A stretch of 64,000 nt of DNA, taken from positions 1 to 64,000 of the forward strand of contig NZ_LQNF01000019.1 in NCBI RefSeq assembly GCF_001618145.1. Reading direction: 5' to 3'. Both the position numbers and the translations under genes were made by a program. The DNA comes from Oceanobacillus damuensis. Lineage in GTDB: Bacteria; Bacillota; Bacilli; Bacillales; Amphibacillaceae. Shown one piece after another: positions 9,431-17,781 of the stretch (positions within the stretch are counted from its first letter, which is position 1; each line of letters opens with the position of its first letter). The notes under the pieces are model-generated. The model had not been told where the DNA came from. It saw only the letters and a program-made list of their open reading frames with translations, and made no database searches.

Positions 9431-10612
9431 ATGAAGGAACAAGGCTATTTTGAAACTGCAGTGATTCGTGAGGGATATGACACGAAAGATATGCTTGGAA
9501 GTCTTACCCCGCCAATATTTCAAACATCAACCTATACATTTGAAACCGCTGAGCAGGGAGAACGCCGTTTCGCCGGTGAAGAAGAAGGGTATATCTATTC
9601 AAGGCTTGGCAATCCAACTGTTCGAGTACTGGAAGATCGCATTGCAGCTCTGGAAAAAGGTGAAAAGGGACTTGCATTTGGCTCAGGCATGGCTGCAGTC
9701 TCTGCAGTTCTGATTGCATTGACAAAAGCAAATGACCATATCATCTGTTCGTCGGGATTATATGGCTGCACATTTGGCTTGTTGACCATGATGGAGGAAA
9801 AATATAATATCACGACCAATTATACAGACATGAAATCAAAGGCGGAACTTCAAAAGAACATTAAACCTGAAACTGCGGTCATTTATGTGGAGACACCGGT
9901 CAATCCAACAATGAAGCTGATCGATCTGCAAATGGTCGCTGAAGTTGCAAAGGAATATAATATCCCCGTAGTGGTCGATAATACGTTCTCAACGCCTTAT
10001 TTACAGCGTCCATTGGAGGATGGATGTGATGTAGTTATTCATAGTGCTACAAAATATCTTGGAGGACATGGAGATGTAATTGCCGGGCTCGTTGTAGGTA
10101 AGGAGGCATTTTTGAATTCCATTGCTGTAACGACGCAAAAAGATATAGGCGGAGTGATGTCACCATTCGATGCCTGGCTATTGCTTCGGGGCCTGAAAAC
10201 GCTGCCTGTCAGAATGGATCGGCATTGTGACAACGCTGAGAAAATTGTTGAAAAACTGACGAATCATCCCAAGGTATCTCACATATACTACCCAAGTGAT
10301 CATGATAACCCTGACTATCCGATTATGAAAAAACAGATGATACGTGGCGGCGGAGTCATTTCGTTTGAAATTAAGGGAGATAAAAAGTCAGCACAGCAAG
10401 TATTGAATCATTTATCCTTTGTAAAGATTGCTGTAAGTCTTGGAGATACGGAATCATTGATCCAGCATCCTGCTACAATGACGCATGCTGTCATTCCGGA
10501 GGATACCCGTAAGCAAATGGGGATAACTGATCAGCTTATTCGCCTTTCAGTAGGAATTGAGGCGTGGCAGGATATCTGGTCCGATTTGAAGCAGGCCCTG
10601 GACAAAATATAG
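9431..10612 (+). CDS. Methionine gamma-lyase (Cys/Met PLP enzyme)
   Basis: 393 residues of the trans-sulfuration PLP family. The PLP lysine is K208 in HSATKYLGG. The LYGCTFGLL motif carries Cys113 beside Tyr111, which is the pairing typical of methionine gamma-lyases; cystathionine lyases lack that Cys. The expected reaction cleaves methionine to methanethiol, 2-oxobutyrate and ammonia. Cystathionine gamma-lyase activity remains possible. The start is the ATG at 9431 after AAGGGAG; upstream codons in frame lack a ribosome site. Unlike metY, no S-box precedes it, so it is not under the same switch. Confidence 0.82.
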   Translation: MKEQGYFETAVIREGYDTKDMLGSLTPPIFQTSTYTFETAEQGERRFAGEEEGYIYSRLGNPTVRVLEDRIAALEKGEKGLAFGSGMAAVSAVLIALTKANDHIICSSGLYGCTFGLLTMMEEKYNITTNYTDMKSKAELQKNIKPETAVIYVETPVNPTMKLIDLQMVAEVAKEYNIPVVVDNTFSTPYLQRPLEDGCDVVIHSATKYLGGHGDVIAGLVVGKEAFLNSIAVTTQKDIGGVMSPFDAWLLLRGLKTLPVRMDRHCDNAEKIVEKLTNHPKVSHIYYPSDHDNPDYPIMKKQMIRGGGVISFEIKGDKKSAQQVLNHLSFVKIAVSLGDTESLIQHPATMTHAVIPEDTRKQMGITDQLIRLSVGIEAWQDIWSDLKQALDKI

Positions 10613-10648
10613 GTTGTTTTTATTCTGTGCATATATTGAATCTATCTG

Positions 10649-10684
10649 CACGCCTGTACCGAAAAAACTGGTGCGGCGTGTTTT
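10649..10684 (+). terminator. Probable terminator of the methionine gamma-lyase gene
   Basis: CACGCC and GGCGTG form the outer stem with a partly paired inner part (GTACC, GGTGC), followed by TTTTCTT. It lies about 40 bases past the stop codon. Confidence 0.7.
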
Positions 10685-10774
10685 CTTATCATGAGTGCAG
10701 AGAATTTATTCAAATCAGAAACTCGCTTATCAATCATTAACTTTTCTTCATTATCCTGGAATATATTTCTGTGC

Positions 10775-10780
10775 TATATT
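10775..10780 (+). promoter_or_regulatory. Possible extended -10 of the cls promoter
   Basis: TGCTATATT gives a TG-extended -10 box (TATATT at 10775-10780) about 45 bases before the cls start. The -35 region (TTATCC, 18 bases upstream) is weak. Confidence 0.4.
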
Positions 10781-10826
10781 ATAAAGTAGCGTAGAACATA
10801 TCTGTTAAGAGGAGGACCATTTCAAT

Positions 10827-12266
10827 ATGGGAATATTGTCTTACTTATTAGGACTTATTATTATCTTAAATATTGCTCTGGGTATTTCTATTGTATTCCT
10901 GGAACGAAAAGATCCTACTTCTTCCTGGGCTTGGCTGATGGTCCTTCTGTTCATTCCTATAGCAGGTTTTTTGCTTTATTTAATCTTTGGAAAACCAATA
11001 AGCAAAGGCAGGATTTTCCTTTGGGACAACAAAAGCAGACTTGGAGTGAAAACTGCGGTACAAGCCCAGCTCAGGGCGATCGAAGAAGGTGGGCTTGCTT
11101 TCAGGCACGAAGGTCTTAACCGGTACAAAGACTTAATATACTTGCATTTACGGAATGATGATGCCATTTTTACGCAAAATAATAATGTGGAAATTTTGAC
11201 CGATGGAGAAGAAAAATTCAACGCACTGATTCTCGATATGCAAAAAGCTACAGATCATATTCATATGCAATATTATATCATGCGCAGTGATGAGCTTGGT
11301 CAGCGGATTGCTGAGGTTTTGATCAAAAAGGCAAATGAAGGTGTGGATGTACGTCTGTTATACGATGCCATGGGCTCACGTTCACTGAAAAGAAGCTATA
11401 TCAATCGTTTGAAAAACGCGGGTGTCATGGTGGAGGCATTTTTCCCTTCCAAATTCATATTCAATTTTAAAATCAACTACAGGAATCACCGTAAATTGAC
11501 AATTATTGATGGGAAGACCGGGTATGTTGGAGGGTTTAATGTAGGTGACGAATACCTTGGTAAAAACAGGAAATTCGGTTACTGGCGTGATACACATTTA
11601 CGGGTAATGGGGGATGCTGTCCAGAATATGCAGACCCGTTTTATTCTGGATTGGAATCAGGCTTCCCAGAATGTTATCCATTATGATGACCGATACTATA
11701 ATACGAGTGACAGCGGTGATGTTGGTGTGCAAATCGTATCGAGCGGCCCTGATTCGGAGTGGGAGCAAATCAAAAATGGCTATATTAAAATGATTATGTC
11801 AGCCAAAAAATACATTTACATTCAAACACCTTATTTCATCCCGGATGAAAGTCTTCGTGATGCTTTACGAATCGCCGTACTATCGGGTGTAGAAGTGAAA
11901 ATCATGATACCGAATAAGCCTGACCATCCTTTCGTCTATTGGGCAACATTGTCCAGTGCCGGGGATTTACTAAATGCAGGAGCAGAAATATTCATTTATC
12001 AGAATGGCTTCCTTCATGCAAAGTCGATTGTGGTAGATGGGGAAATTGCATCTGTAGGGACTGCAAATATAGATGTGCGGAGCTTCAGGCTCAATTTCGA
12101 AGTAAACGCATTTTTATATGACGCCGATTTAGCCGGAAAAATGGTTGAAGACTTCAGTAAGGATATTACATTATCAACACAGATGACAAAAAAATTATAT
12201 GAAAAAAGAACACTTGGAGTACGCTTTAAGGAGTCAATTTCGAGATTGATTTCTCCAGTGCTATAG
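10827..12266 (+). CDS. cls: Cardiolipin synthase
   Basis: 479 residues, the usual length for bacterial ClsA-type enzymes. Two N-terminal membrane segments (about 2-22 and 35-55) are followed by two phospholipase D motifs: HRKLTIIDG near residue 219 and HAKSIVVDG near residue 397. The enzyme joins two phosphatidylglycerol molecules into cardiolipin and glycerol at the membrane. The ribosome site is AGAGGAGG. It appears to be a single gene. Confidence 0.95.
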   Translation: MGILSYLLGLIIILNIALGISIVFLERKDPTSSWAWLMVLLFIPIAGFLLYLIFGKPISKGRIFLWDNKSRLGVKTAVQAQLRAIEEGGLAFRHEGLNRYKDLIYLHLRNDDAIFTQNNNVEILTDGEEKFNALILDMQKATDHIHMQYYIMRSDELGQRIAEVLIKKANEGVDVRLLYDAMGSRSLKRSYINRLKNAGVMVEAFFPSKFIFNFKINYRNHRKLTIIDGKTGYVGGFNVGDEYLGKNRKFGYWRDTHLRVMGDAVQNMQTRFILDWNQASQNVIHYDDRYYNTSDSGDVGVQIVSSGPDSEWEQIKNGYIKMIMSAKKYIYIQTPYFIPDESLRDALRIAVLSGVEVKIMIPNKPDHPFVYWATLSSAGDLLNAGAEIFIYQNGFLHAKSIVVDGEIASVGTANIDVRSFRLNFEVNAFLYDADLAGKMVEDFSKDITLSTQMTKKLYEKRTLGVRFKESISRLISPVL

Positions 12267-12300
12267 CTATTTTAGCAGGGGAGTTATAAACTTTCCTCTC

Positions 12301-12360
12301 TGTATAAGTGCAACAAAAGTGTATACATAAAAATGTTTAAGCATTTGCCAAGTTTTCTAA
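12301..12360 (-). repeat. Inverted-repeat segment upstream of ykhA
   Basis: Read on the minus strand, TTAGAAAACTTGGCA near one end and GTTGCACTTAT near the other match 12970-13015 downstream of the same gene on the plus strand. The two copies face each other across ykhA. Between the matching ends the spacer differs. Confidence 0.5.
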
Positions 12361-12372
12361 GGAGGATTACAG

Positions 12373-12885
12373 ATGGAAGCTAAACCTTGCTCAAAGTCAT
12401 TGGCACTAAAGACGACACATGTCCTGCCGCCGGATACCAATGCATATGGAACACTGTTCGGTGGGAAGCTGATGGCACACTTAGATGATATTGCAGGAAT
12501 TGCTGCAGTAAAACACGCGAAAAATCCAGTAGTAACAGCTTCAACAGATTCGGTGGATTTTCTTGCGCCGGTAAAAGTTGGTCATTATATCTCGATTGAG
12601 GCATTTGTGACATGGACACATCACACCTCGATGGAAGTTTTTGCAAAAGCAATTACAGAAGATATTCGAACAGGAGAAAGAGAAGTATGTACCACTTCCT
12701 TTATGACTTTCGTAGCGATTGACTCAAATGGTAGACCAATAGCGGTGCCACCAGTGTACCCTGAATCAGAGCACGAAAAAATGCTCCATGAAAGTGCCCC
12801 ATTAAGAGCGCAGCGCCGCCAGGAAAGAAGAGGCAACTCAAAGGAACTAGCCAAAACATTCGGCACAAAATATGTAATGGAATAG
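12373..12885 (+). CDS. ykhA: Acyl-CoA thioesterase, YkhA type
   Basis: 170 residues with one hotdog domain of the acyl-CoA hydrolase (YciA/Acot) group. The conserved N-terminal stretch NAYGTLFGGKLMAHLDDIAG carries the Asn and Asp of the active site, followed by DSVDFLAPVKVGH. It hydrolyses acyl-CoA to free acid and CoA in the cytoplasm. The C-terminal 40 residues are charged and outside the fold. The ribosome site AAGGAGG directly abuts an inverted-repeat-like segment (12301-12360) that also appears downstream of the gene. Confidence 0.92.
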   Translation: MEAKPCSKSLALKTTHVLPPDTNAYGTLFGGKLMAHLDDIAGIAAVKHAKNPVVTASTDSVDFLAPVKVGHYISIEAFVTWTHHTSMEVFAKAITEDIRTGEREVCTTSFMTFVAIDSNGRPIAVPPVYPESEHEKMLHESAPLRAQRRQERRGNSKELAKTFGTKYVME

Positions 12886-12969
12886 TTGCAAAATGGAAAG
12901 TGGCTGGGACCTAACAAAAAACCCCATTACTAAAGACAAATGATTTCAGATAAGAAAGCTTTTAGAAAA

Positions 12970-13020
12970 CTTGGCATACGCCAAGCCTTTGGGCAAATGC
13001 CTTAGTTGCACTTATGCAAG
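12970..13020 (+). repeat. Inverted-repeat segment downstream of ykhA
   Basis: Partner of 12301-12360 in opposite orientation, with the same TTAGAAAACTTGGCA and GTTGCACTTAT ends. A weak relative (CTGCACTTCTGCAAGTTAGC) occurs near 31400. The pair may be the ends of an old mobile unit that framed the gene, or independent copies of a small intergenic repeat. Confidence 0.5.
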
Positions 13021-13056
13021 TAAGAAAGTTTATATTTTCTTATTTGCCAAAAAAGA

Positions 13057-13114
13057 AAAATCCGAACCGATTCGAATTCTGACTGAAGAATTTGAATCAT
13101 AGTTCGGATTTTCC
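13057..13114 (+). terminator. Long-stem terminator of ykhA
   Basis: AAAATCCGAAC pairs with GTTCGGATTTT, and an inner stem pairs ATTC-AATTCT with AGAATT-GAAT around GACTGA. It lies about 170 bases past ykhA. Confidence 0.7.
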
Positions 13115-13184
13115 TGTAACTAAACAACTTTTGCCGGTCTCTTTTTGAAAGATAAAGTATATAATTTTGGCAGCAATTCATTCT

Positions 13185-13315
13185 TGCACATAAACAGCCA
13201 CGTCCAGCTACGGTTCCTAGAAACTCCCGTCATAAGCAATGGACATTCCAAGCGCGAAAACCATCCGCTTTCCAGTCCCTTGCTAGCGTCGAGTTTCTGA
13301 ACAGTCACCTTCGCT
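13185..13315. repeat. GC-rich intergenic segment, probable dispersed repeat
   Basis: A segment richer in G and C than the AT-rich surroundings, with blocks such as CGTCCAGCTACGGTTCCTAG and GAGTTTCTGAACAG. From memory such blocks recur between genes in related Bacillaceae; no second copy is in this window. A frame of 62 codons across it on the minus strand has no ribosome site and no recognisable product. Confidence 0.35.
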
Positions 13316-13327
13316 TTTGTTCTCTTC

Positions 13328-13657
13328 TTACATCTCTTGGATTTCGACTTCTTCCGGTGTAATGTGGTCGTTGGCCCAACGTTGAATTTCCTTAATTACC
13401 GGTTCCAGATGTCTCCCTTTTTCAGATAGGGAGTATTCGATGCGAACAGGGAATTCAGAATATATATTACGCTCAACGATACCTTCCTTTTCGAGTAATT
13501 TTAATCGATCAGAGAGCAGTCTGCCACTTATAGGTAAATCTGCCTCCATCTCGGAAAAACGCTTTGTACCGTTTAACAGTTCAAAAAGTATTAAACCGAC
13601 CCAGCGTGTACTAAGAAGACCCATAGCCTTTTCAAATCGTGGGCATAAGTTCTCCAT
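13328..13657 (-). CDS. HxlR-family transcriptional regulator
   Basis: 109 residues, a single winged-helix domain of the HxlR family, with FSEMEADLPISGRLLSDRLKLLEKEGIV as helix-turn-helix and VRIEYSLSEKGRHL as wing. A Cys at position 5 (MENLCPRFEKAM) is where redox-sensing members such as YodB carry their reactive Cys, so thiol or quinone sensing is possible. The start is the ATG at 13657 after GAGGTGA; a GTG nine bases upstream lies within that site. It is divergent from the aminopeptidase gene, with palindromes between them. Confidence 0.88.
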   Translation of the reverse strand: MENLCPRFEKAMGLLSTRWVGLILFELLNGTKRFSEMEADLPISGRLLSDRLKLLEKEGIVERNIYSEFPVRIEYSLSEKGRHLEPVIKEIQRWANDHITPEEVEIQEM

Positions 13658-13702
13658 AAAGATCACCTCACTCTACAGAATATCGTTATTCATATAAATT
13701 AA

Positions 13703-13740
13703 GTAGTGTTCACTACATTGATTACAAAAAGTAACTTACT
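13703..13740. promoter_or_regulatory. Candidate HxlR operators
   Basis: GTAGTG-TT-CACTAC (13703-13716) and the perfect palindrome AGTAACTTACT (13730-13740) lie 45-85 bases upstream of the HxlR gene. HxlR proteins such as YodB bind TACT-spacer-AGTA-like palindromes at their own promoters, so autoregulation is likely. Confidence 0.5.
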
Positions 13741-13950
13741 GTTATATTACCACATTCTTGGTGAATCGTAAATAGGATTGCCTGATTTAGGACAATCTAA
13801 CACAAAAATATTTCGTAAATGAAAATAAATTTTGGCAATTTTCCGTTGAATATGAAATAATATATTTATCGATGATTTGAGTCGGCTGATCAGTAATAGG
13901 GACCATTAGGATTCATACATTAAACGAACTATCTTTTTGGAGGTAAGATT

Positions 13951-15195
13951 ATGGTGAACCAACAAACTCAGGAAAAATATGCTGAATTAGCGCTGCGTAC
14001 AGGGGTTAATTTGCAAAAAGGACAGGCATTGATGATCAATGCTCCGATTGAAGGAGCAGATTTCACAAAGATTGTCGTACGTAAGGCATATGAATTAGGT
14101 GCAAAAGATGTGCATATTAACTGGGTTGATGACGAATTGACCCTATTGAAATATGAGAACTCCCCGGATGAAGTAATTACAAATTATCCGGAATGGAAAG
14201 TGAAGCTTCATGACACATTCGCAGAGGATGGTGCGGCAGTATTGAACATCCGCTCGACAAACCCTGACTTATTAAAGGATATTGACCCATCACGCGTTGC
14301 AAAAGCAAATAAAGCTGCTGCAGAAGCCATGGTGAATTTCCGCAAGTATACAATGAATGACAAGATACCCTGGTCAATCATTTCCATACCATCAGGTGAC
14401 TGGGCACAGAAAATTTTCCCGGATAAATCACAAGAGGATGCGGTTGACAGTCTGTGGGAAGCAATTCTGAAAATCGTGCGTGTCGATCAGTCCGATCCCA
14501 TCGCAGCTTGGGAAGCACATAATGCAACATTAAAAACAGCACGCGAAGTACTGAATGACAGAAACTATAAAAAGCTCATTTTCAAAGCGCCAGGAACTGA
14601 TTTGGAAATGGAACTGCCTGAAGGCCATATATGGAGGGGCGGATCTGCTGTTGCGGAAACCGGTGTTACCTTTAACCCGAACATGCCGACAGAAGAAGTC
14701 TTTTCAATGCCTCATAAAAACGGTGTAAATGGCACAGTGGCAAGTACAAAACCACTTAACTATGGTGGAAGCCTTATAGATCAATTCAGTCTCACTTTCA
14801 AAGACGGGAAGGTGGTCGACTTCAAAGCCAAGCAGGGAGAAGAAGTCTTAAAGCATCTGCTTGAATCGGATGAAGGTGCCCGCAGACTGGGTGAGATTGC
14901 ATTGGTACCGCACGAATCACCTGTTTCCCAATCAGGTCTGATATTCTACAATACATTATTTGATGAAAATGCATCCTGTCATATCGCATTGGGAAAAGCC
15001 TACCCTACGAATCTGGATGGCGGCTCGGCAATGAACCTTGACGAGCTCGACAAGCATGGGGTGAACGACAGCCTCATTCATGTAGATTTCATGATTGGTT
15101 CAGAAAAGATGGACATCGATGGCTTAAAAGCGGATGGCACGACGGAAGCTGTTTTCCGCAATGGCACATGGGCGTTGAATGTAAAAGGTGAATAA
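13951..15195 (+). CDS. ampS: M29-family aminopeptidase (AmpS)
   Basis: 414 residues, the normal length for the M29 metallopeptidases of the AmpS/AmpT/PepS group. The metal ligands expected in the C-terminal half are visible: Glu in RLGEIALVPHES, His in SCHIALGKAYP, and His and Asp in LIHVDFMIG. It removes N-terminal amino acids from peptides in the cytoplasm using two metal ions. The ribosome site is GGAGG, seven bases before ATG. Confidence 0.94.
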   Translation: MVNQQTQEKYAELALRTGVNLQKGQALMINAPIEGADFTKIVVRKAYELGAKDVHINWVDDELTLLKYENSPDEVITNYPEWKVKLHDTFAEDGAAVLNIRSTNPDLLKDIDPSRVAKANKAAAEAMVNFRKYTMNDKIPWSIISIPSGDWAQKIFPDKSQEDAVDSLWEAILKIVRVDQSDPIAAWEAHNATLKTAREVLNDRNYKKLIFKAPGTDLEMELPEGHIWRGGSAVAETGVTFNPNMPTEEVFSMPHKNGVNGTVASTKPLNYGGSLIDQFSLTFKDGKVVDFKAKQGEEVLKHLLESDEGARRLGEIALVPHESPVSQSGLIFYNTLFDENASCHIALGKAYPTNLDGGSAMNLDELDKHGVNDSLIHVDFMIGSEKMDIDGLKADGTTEAVFRNGTWALNVKGE

Positions 15196-15207
15196 TGAAT
15201 GAGTAAT

Positions 15208-15238
15208 AAGCGGTACATCTCTTTGGGATGTACCGCTT
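15208..15238. terminator. Hairpin after ampS
   Basis: AAGCGGTACATC (15208-15219) and GATGTACCGCTT (15227-15238) form a perfect 12-bp stem just past ampS. There is no T run, so efficiency is uncertain. Confidence 0.6.
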
Positions 15239-15245
15239 CATTATG

Positions 15246-15281
15246 AAAAAATCCGTTCCTGGTACTAACAGCTCCAGGAAT
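15246..15281 (-). terminator. Terminator of recQ
   Basis: TTCCTGG (15256-15262) and CCAGGAA (15274-15280) pair. On the minus strand the stem is followed by CGGATTTTTTC. It lies 12 bases past the recQ stop. Confidence 0.75.
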
Positions 15282-15292
15282 GAATCTTTTAT

Positions 15293-17440
15293 CTACATCA
15301 ATTCGTGTTTAAGCAATACTGCTTTAATTTTTGTATAATCGTATTCTTCCGGAAGAGCTTCTTTCAGCGGCTTCAGTTTTGGTTCCTCAAGCTGTCCGTG
15401 GGCTTCGAGAACTGTGGTTTCTTCTTTTTCATTAAAAAAGATTTCCCAAGAGAGCGGGTAACCGTCCTTGAAAGCTTTGAAAATGTGGTTTTCAATCGTC
15501 ATTTTGGAAAACTCCCGGATTGCAGCAATCTCTTTGATGGACTTGCCTGATTGAAACATTTGGTAACTGATTATATGACTTGGACGATCATCGTCAGTTT
15601 TCTTCACTTTGGGTCTGTGTGAAGCAGAATCTCCAATGCGAATTTTCTGCTTCACATCCTGATTATTGGCACGCCATTCTTTAATGACAGCCAAAAATTC
15701 ATCCCCAAACTGTTCGTATTTCTTTTCGCCGACCCCTTTGATTTCCAGCATATCCGCTTTTGTTGTAGGGAAATATCTGCTTAGTTCCTTCAGTGTGGCA
15801 TCGGAAAAAAGCACATACGGCGGTAAGTTTTTCTCGTCGGCAAGTTGTTTCCGTAAAGCACGAAGCTCGGTAAACAGATCTTCATGGTAATCGGCCTCAT
15901 CACTGGTAGGGATAGGAGCGGTGTACATTTCCACGGGACGTTTTCCTTTCAGTACCTCAACAGAGTTCTTGTTCAGGCGAAGGGTCGGAAACTGTCCTTC
16001 ATCCATTCCGAGCAGTTGCTCAGCGACAAGGAAATGGATGCGTTCTGTCAGCTCCTTTTCGGTATAGGCCGACAATATCCCGTATGTGGAGATTTTATCG
16101 AGTCGGAAATCCTTGATTTTCTTATCTTTGGACCCTTTCAGAACCTTGGCTGTCATCCCAACGCCGAAACGCTCATCCATTCGTTTCACACAGGACAAAA
16201 TCATTTGTGCCTCTTCTGTAATATCAATTTTTTCCTGTCGTTCGACACAGTTGCTGCAGCGTCCGCATATGGTCTTTGTTATTGTGTCATCGAAATAATC
16301 CAAAATAAATGATGTAAGACAGCCATGCGTATGGCAATAGTTAATCATGGACTGCAGTTTGCGATACTCATTTTGCTTGGATGCCTCATCCATTTGGGAT
16401 TGCTCGATTAAAAATTTCTGCAACTGCACATCCTGCGGGGAAAAGAGCAATATACAGTCACTCGGTTCACCGTCACGACCCGCTCTTCCGGCTTCTTGGT
16501 AGTAAGATTCAATATTCATTGGCATCGCATAATGAATGACATAGCGAACATTGGATTTATCGATTCCCATTCCAAAAGCATTCGTAGCAATCATGATCGA
16601 TTTTTCGTCATGAATGAAAGCGGACTGTGCACGCTTGCGTTCTTCTTCAGGCAATCCGGCATGATATTTGGCAACCGTAATCCCTCGTTTTGAAAGCTGG
16701 TCATACAATGCATCAGCCTGTTTTCTTGTAGCGGTATAAATAATTCCGGACTCCTCTTTATGCTCTTCCAAAAATGACCTTATGTACGATGGTTTATCTT
16801 TTCCTTTTACAATATGAAATGATAAATTTTCCCGCTCAAAACCGGTATTGACAACATTGCTGTCTGCAATATGCAATAATTCCTGAATGTCGGAGATCAC
16901 TTCCTCTGTAGCTGTGGCTGTCAGTGCAACAAAGACAGGGATATTGTTCAGGCGTTTCAAGTTTGGAACGATCGACCGGTAGCTAGGTCGGAAATCATGG
17001 CCCCATTGCGATATACAATGTGCTTCATCAAAGGCGACGAGTGCAAGTGGGATACGTTTGATCACATTTACAAAAGAAGCTGATTCAAAGCGTTCAGGAG
17101 CAACATAAACAAATTTATAACGACCTTTTTCTACATCCCGCATTCGGGACTGCTGTTCACCAGTTGAAAGTGAGCTGTTGATGAAGGTTGCGGGGATACC
17201 CAAAGCTTGCAGTGCATCTACCTGGTCCTTCATAAGAGAGATTAATGGGGATATGATGATTGCGGTTCCGTCTATGGAAAGTCCCGGAATCTGGTAACAT
17301 AGTGATTTACCGCCACCGGTCGGCATCACAGCAAGGGTATTATTCAGCTGTAAAATATGGTTTATCGTATCCTGTTGTCCTGGACGAAAAGTTTCGTAGC
17401 CAAAATAAGTGTGCAGGATTTTTTTCTCTTTCACTAACAT
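15293..17440 (-). CDS. recQ: ATP-dependent DNA helicase RecQ
   Basis: 715 residues. The helicase core has GGGKSLCYQIP (Walker A, about 41-51), DEAHCISQWGHDFRPSY (motif II and the aromatic loop, about 138-154) and the arginine finger region QEAGRAGRDG. A zinc-binding part follows, with C..GRCSNC near 391-396, then the winged-helix RQC region and an HRDC domain (about 520-600). The last 110 residues are an extension with a helix-turn-helix of the kind found in YpbB and some RecQ proteins (YQMFQSGKSIKEIAAIREFS). It unwinds DNA 3' to 5' in recombination and repair. Ribosome site AAGGAGG. Confidence 0.95.
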   Translation of the reverse strand: MLVKEKKILHTYFGYETFRPGQQDTINHILQLNNTLAVMPTGGGKSLCYQIPGLSIDGTAIIISPLISLMKDQVDALQALGIPATFINSSLSTGEQQSRMRDVEKGRYKFVYVAPERFESASFVNVIKRIPLALVAFDEAHCISQWGHDFRPSYRSIVPNLKRLNNIPVFVALTATATEEVISDIQELLHIADSNVVNTGFERENLSFHIVKGKDKPSYIRSFLEEHKEESGIIYTATRKQADALYDQLSKRGITVAKYHAGLPEEERKRAQSAFIHDEKSIMIATNAFGMGIDKSNVRYVIHYAMPMNIESYYQEAGRAGRDGEPSDCILLFSPQDVQLQKFLIEQSQMDEASKQNEYRKLQSMINYCHTHGCLTSFILDYFDDTITKTICGRCSNCVERQEKIDITEEAQMILSCVKRMDERFGVGMTAKVLKGSKDKKIKDFRLDKISTYGILSAYTEKELTERIHFLVAEQLLGMDEGQFPTLRLNKNSVEVLKGKRPVEMYTAPIPTSDEADYHEDLFTELRALRKQLADEKNLPPYVLFSDATLKELSRYFPTTKADMLEIKGVGEKKYEQFGDEFLAVIKEWRANNQDVKQKIRIGDSASHRPKVKKTDDDRPSHIISYQMFQSGKSIKEIAAIREFSKMTIENHIFKAFKDGYPLSWEIFFNEKEETTVLEAHGQLEEPKLKPLKEALPEEYDYTKIKAVLLKHELM

Positions 17441-17781
17441 GCAACAGTGCCTCCTTATATGGTATAAGATAATCCTAACATATTTTTTCGAGTATGGACG
17501 AAAATGGTTGAAAATAAGATTTTCGCATGCTTATAGTAAACTATTTTTCCAGATTGCTGGTAAAATCACCCTGAATTTGACGCGCAATTAATTTACTTTC
17601 CGTTAAAGGGTCTTTAAAATAACCATATATCATCATGAAGAGATGCTTGTTCAGATAGATATAACAAGTTAGACTTTTTAGGATATGTATCAGAAAGCTG
17701 CAAGTTGAAACACGGACCGATTGCAATGAATGTATAACGTTGTGTACAGGCATGGCCAAATTTGATTTGAGGGGTTTTGGC
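17441..17781. other. Gap between divergent recQ and antiporter genes
   Basis: About 340 bases. It must carry two promoters, but I see no strong hexamer pair, no RNA element and no gene with a ribosome site. Confidence 0.35.

Noticed and set aside
13120-13308. Minus-strand frame of 62 codons
   Set aside because: It crosses a GC-rich intergenic segment, likely a repeat, with no start signal and no family.
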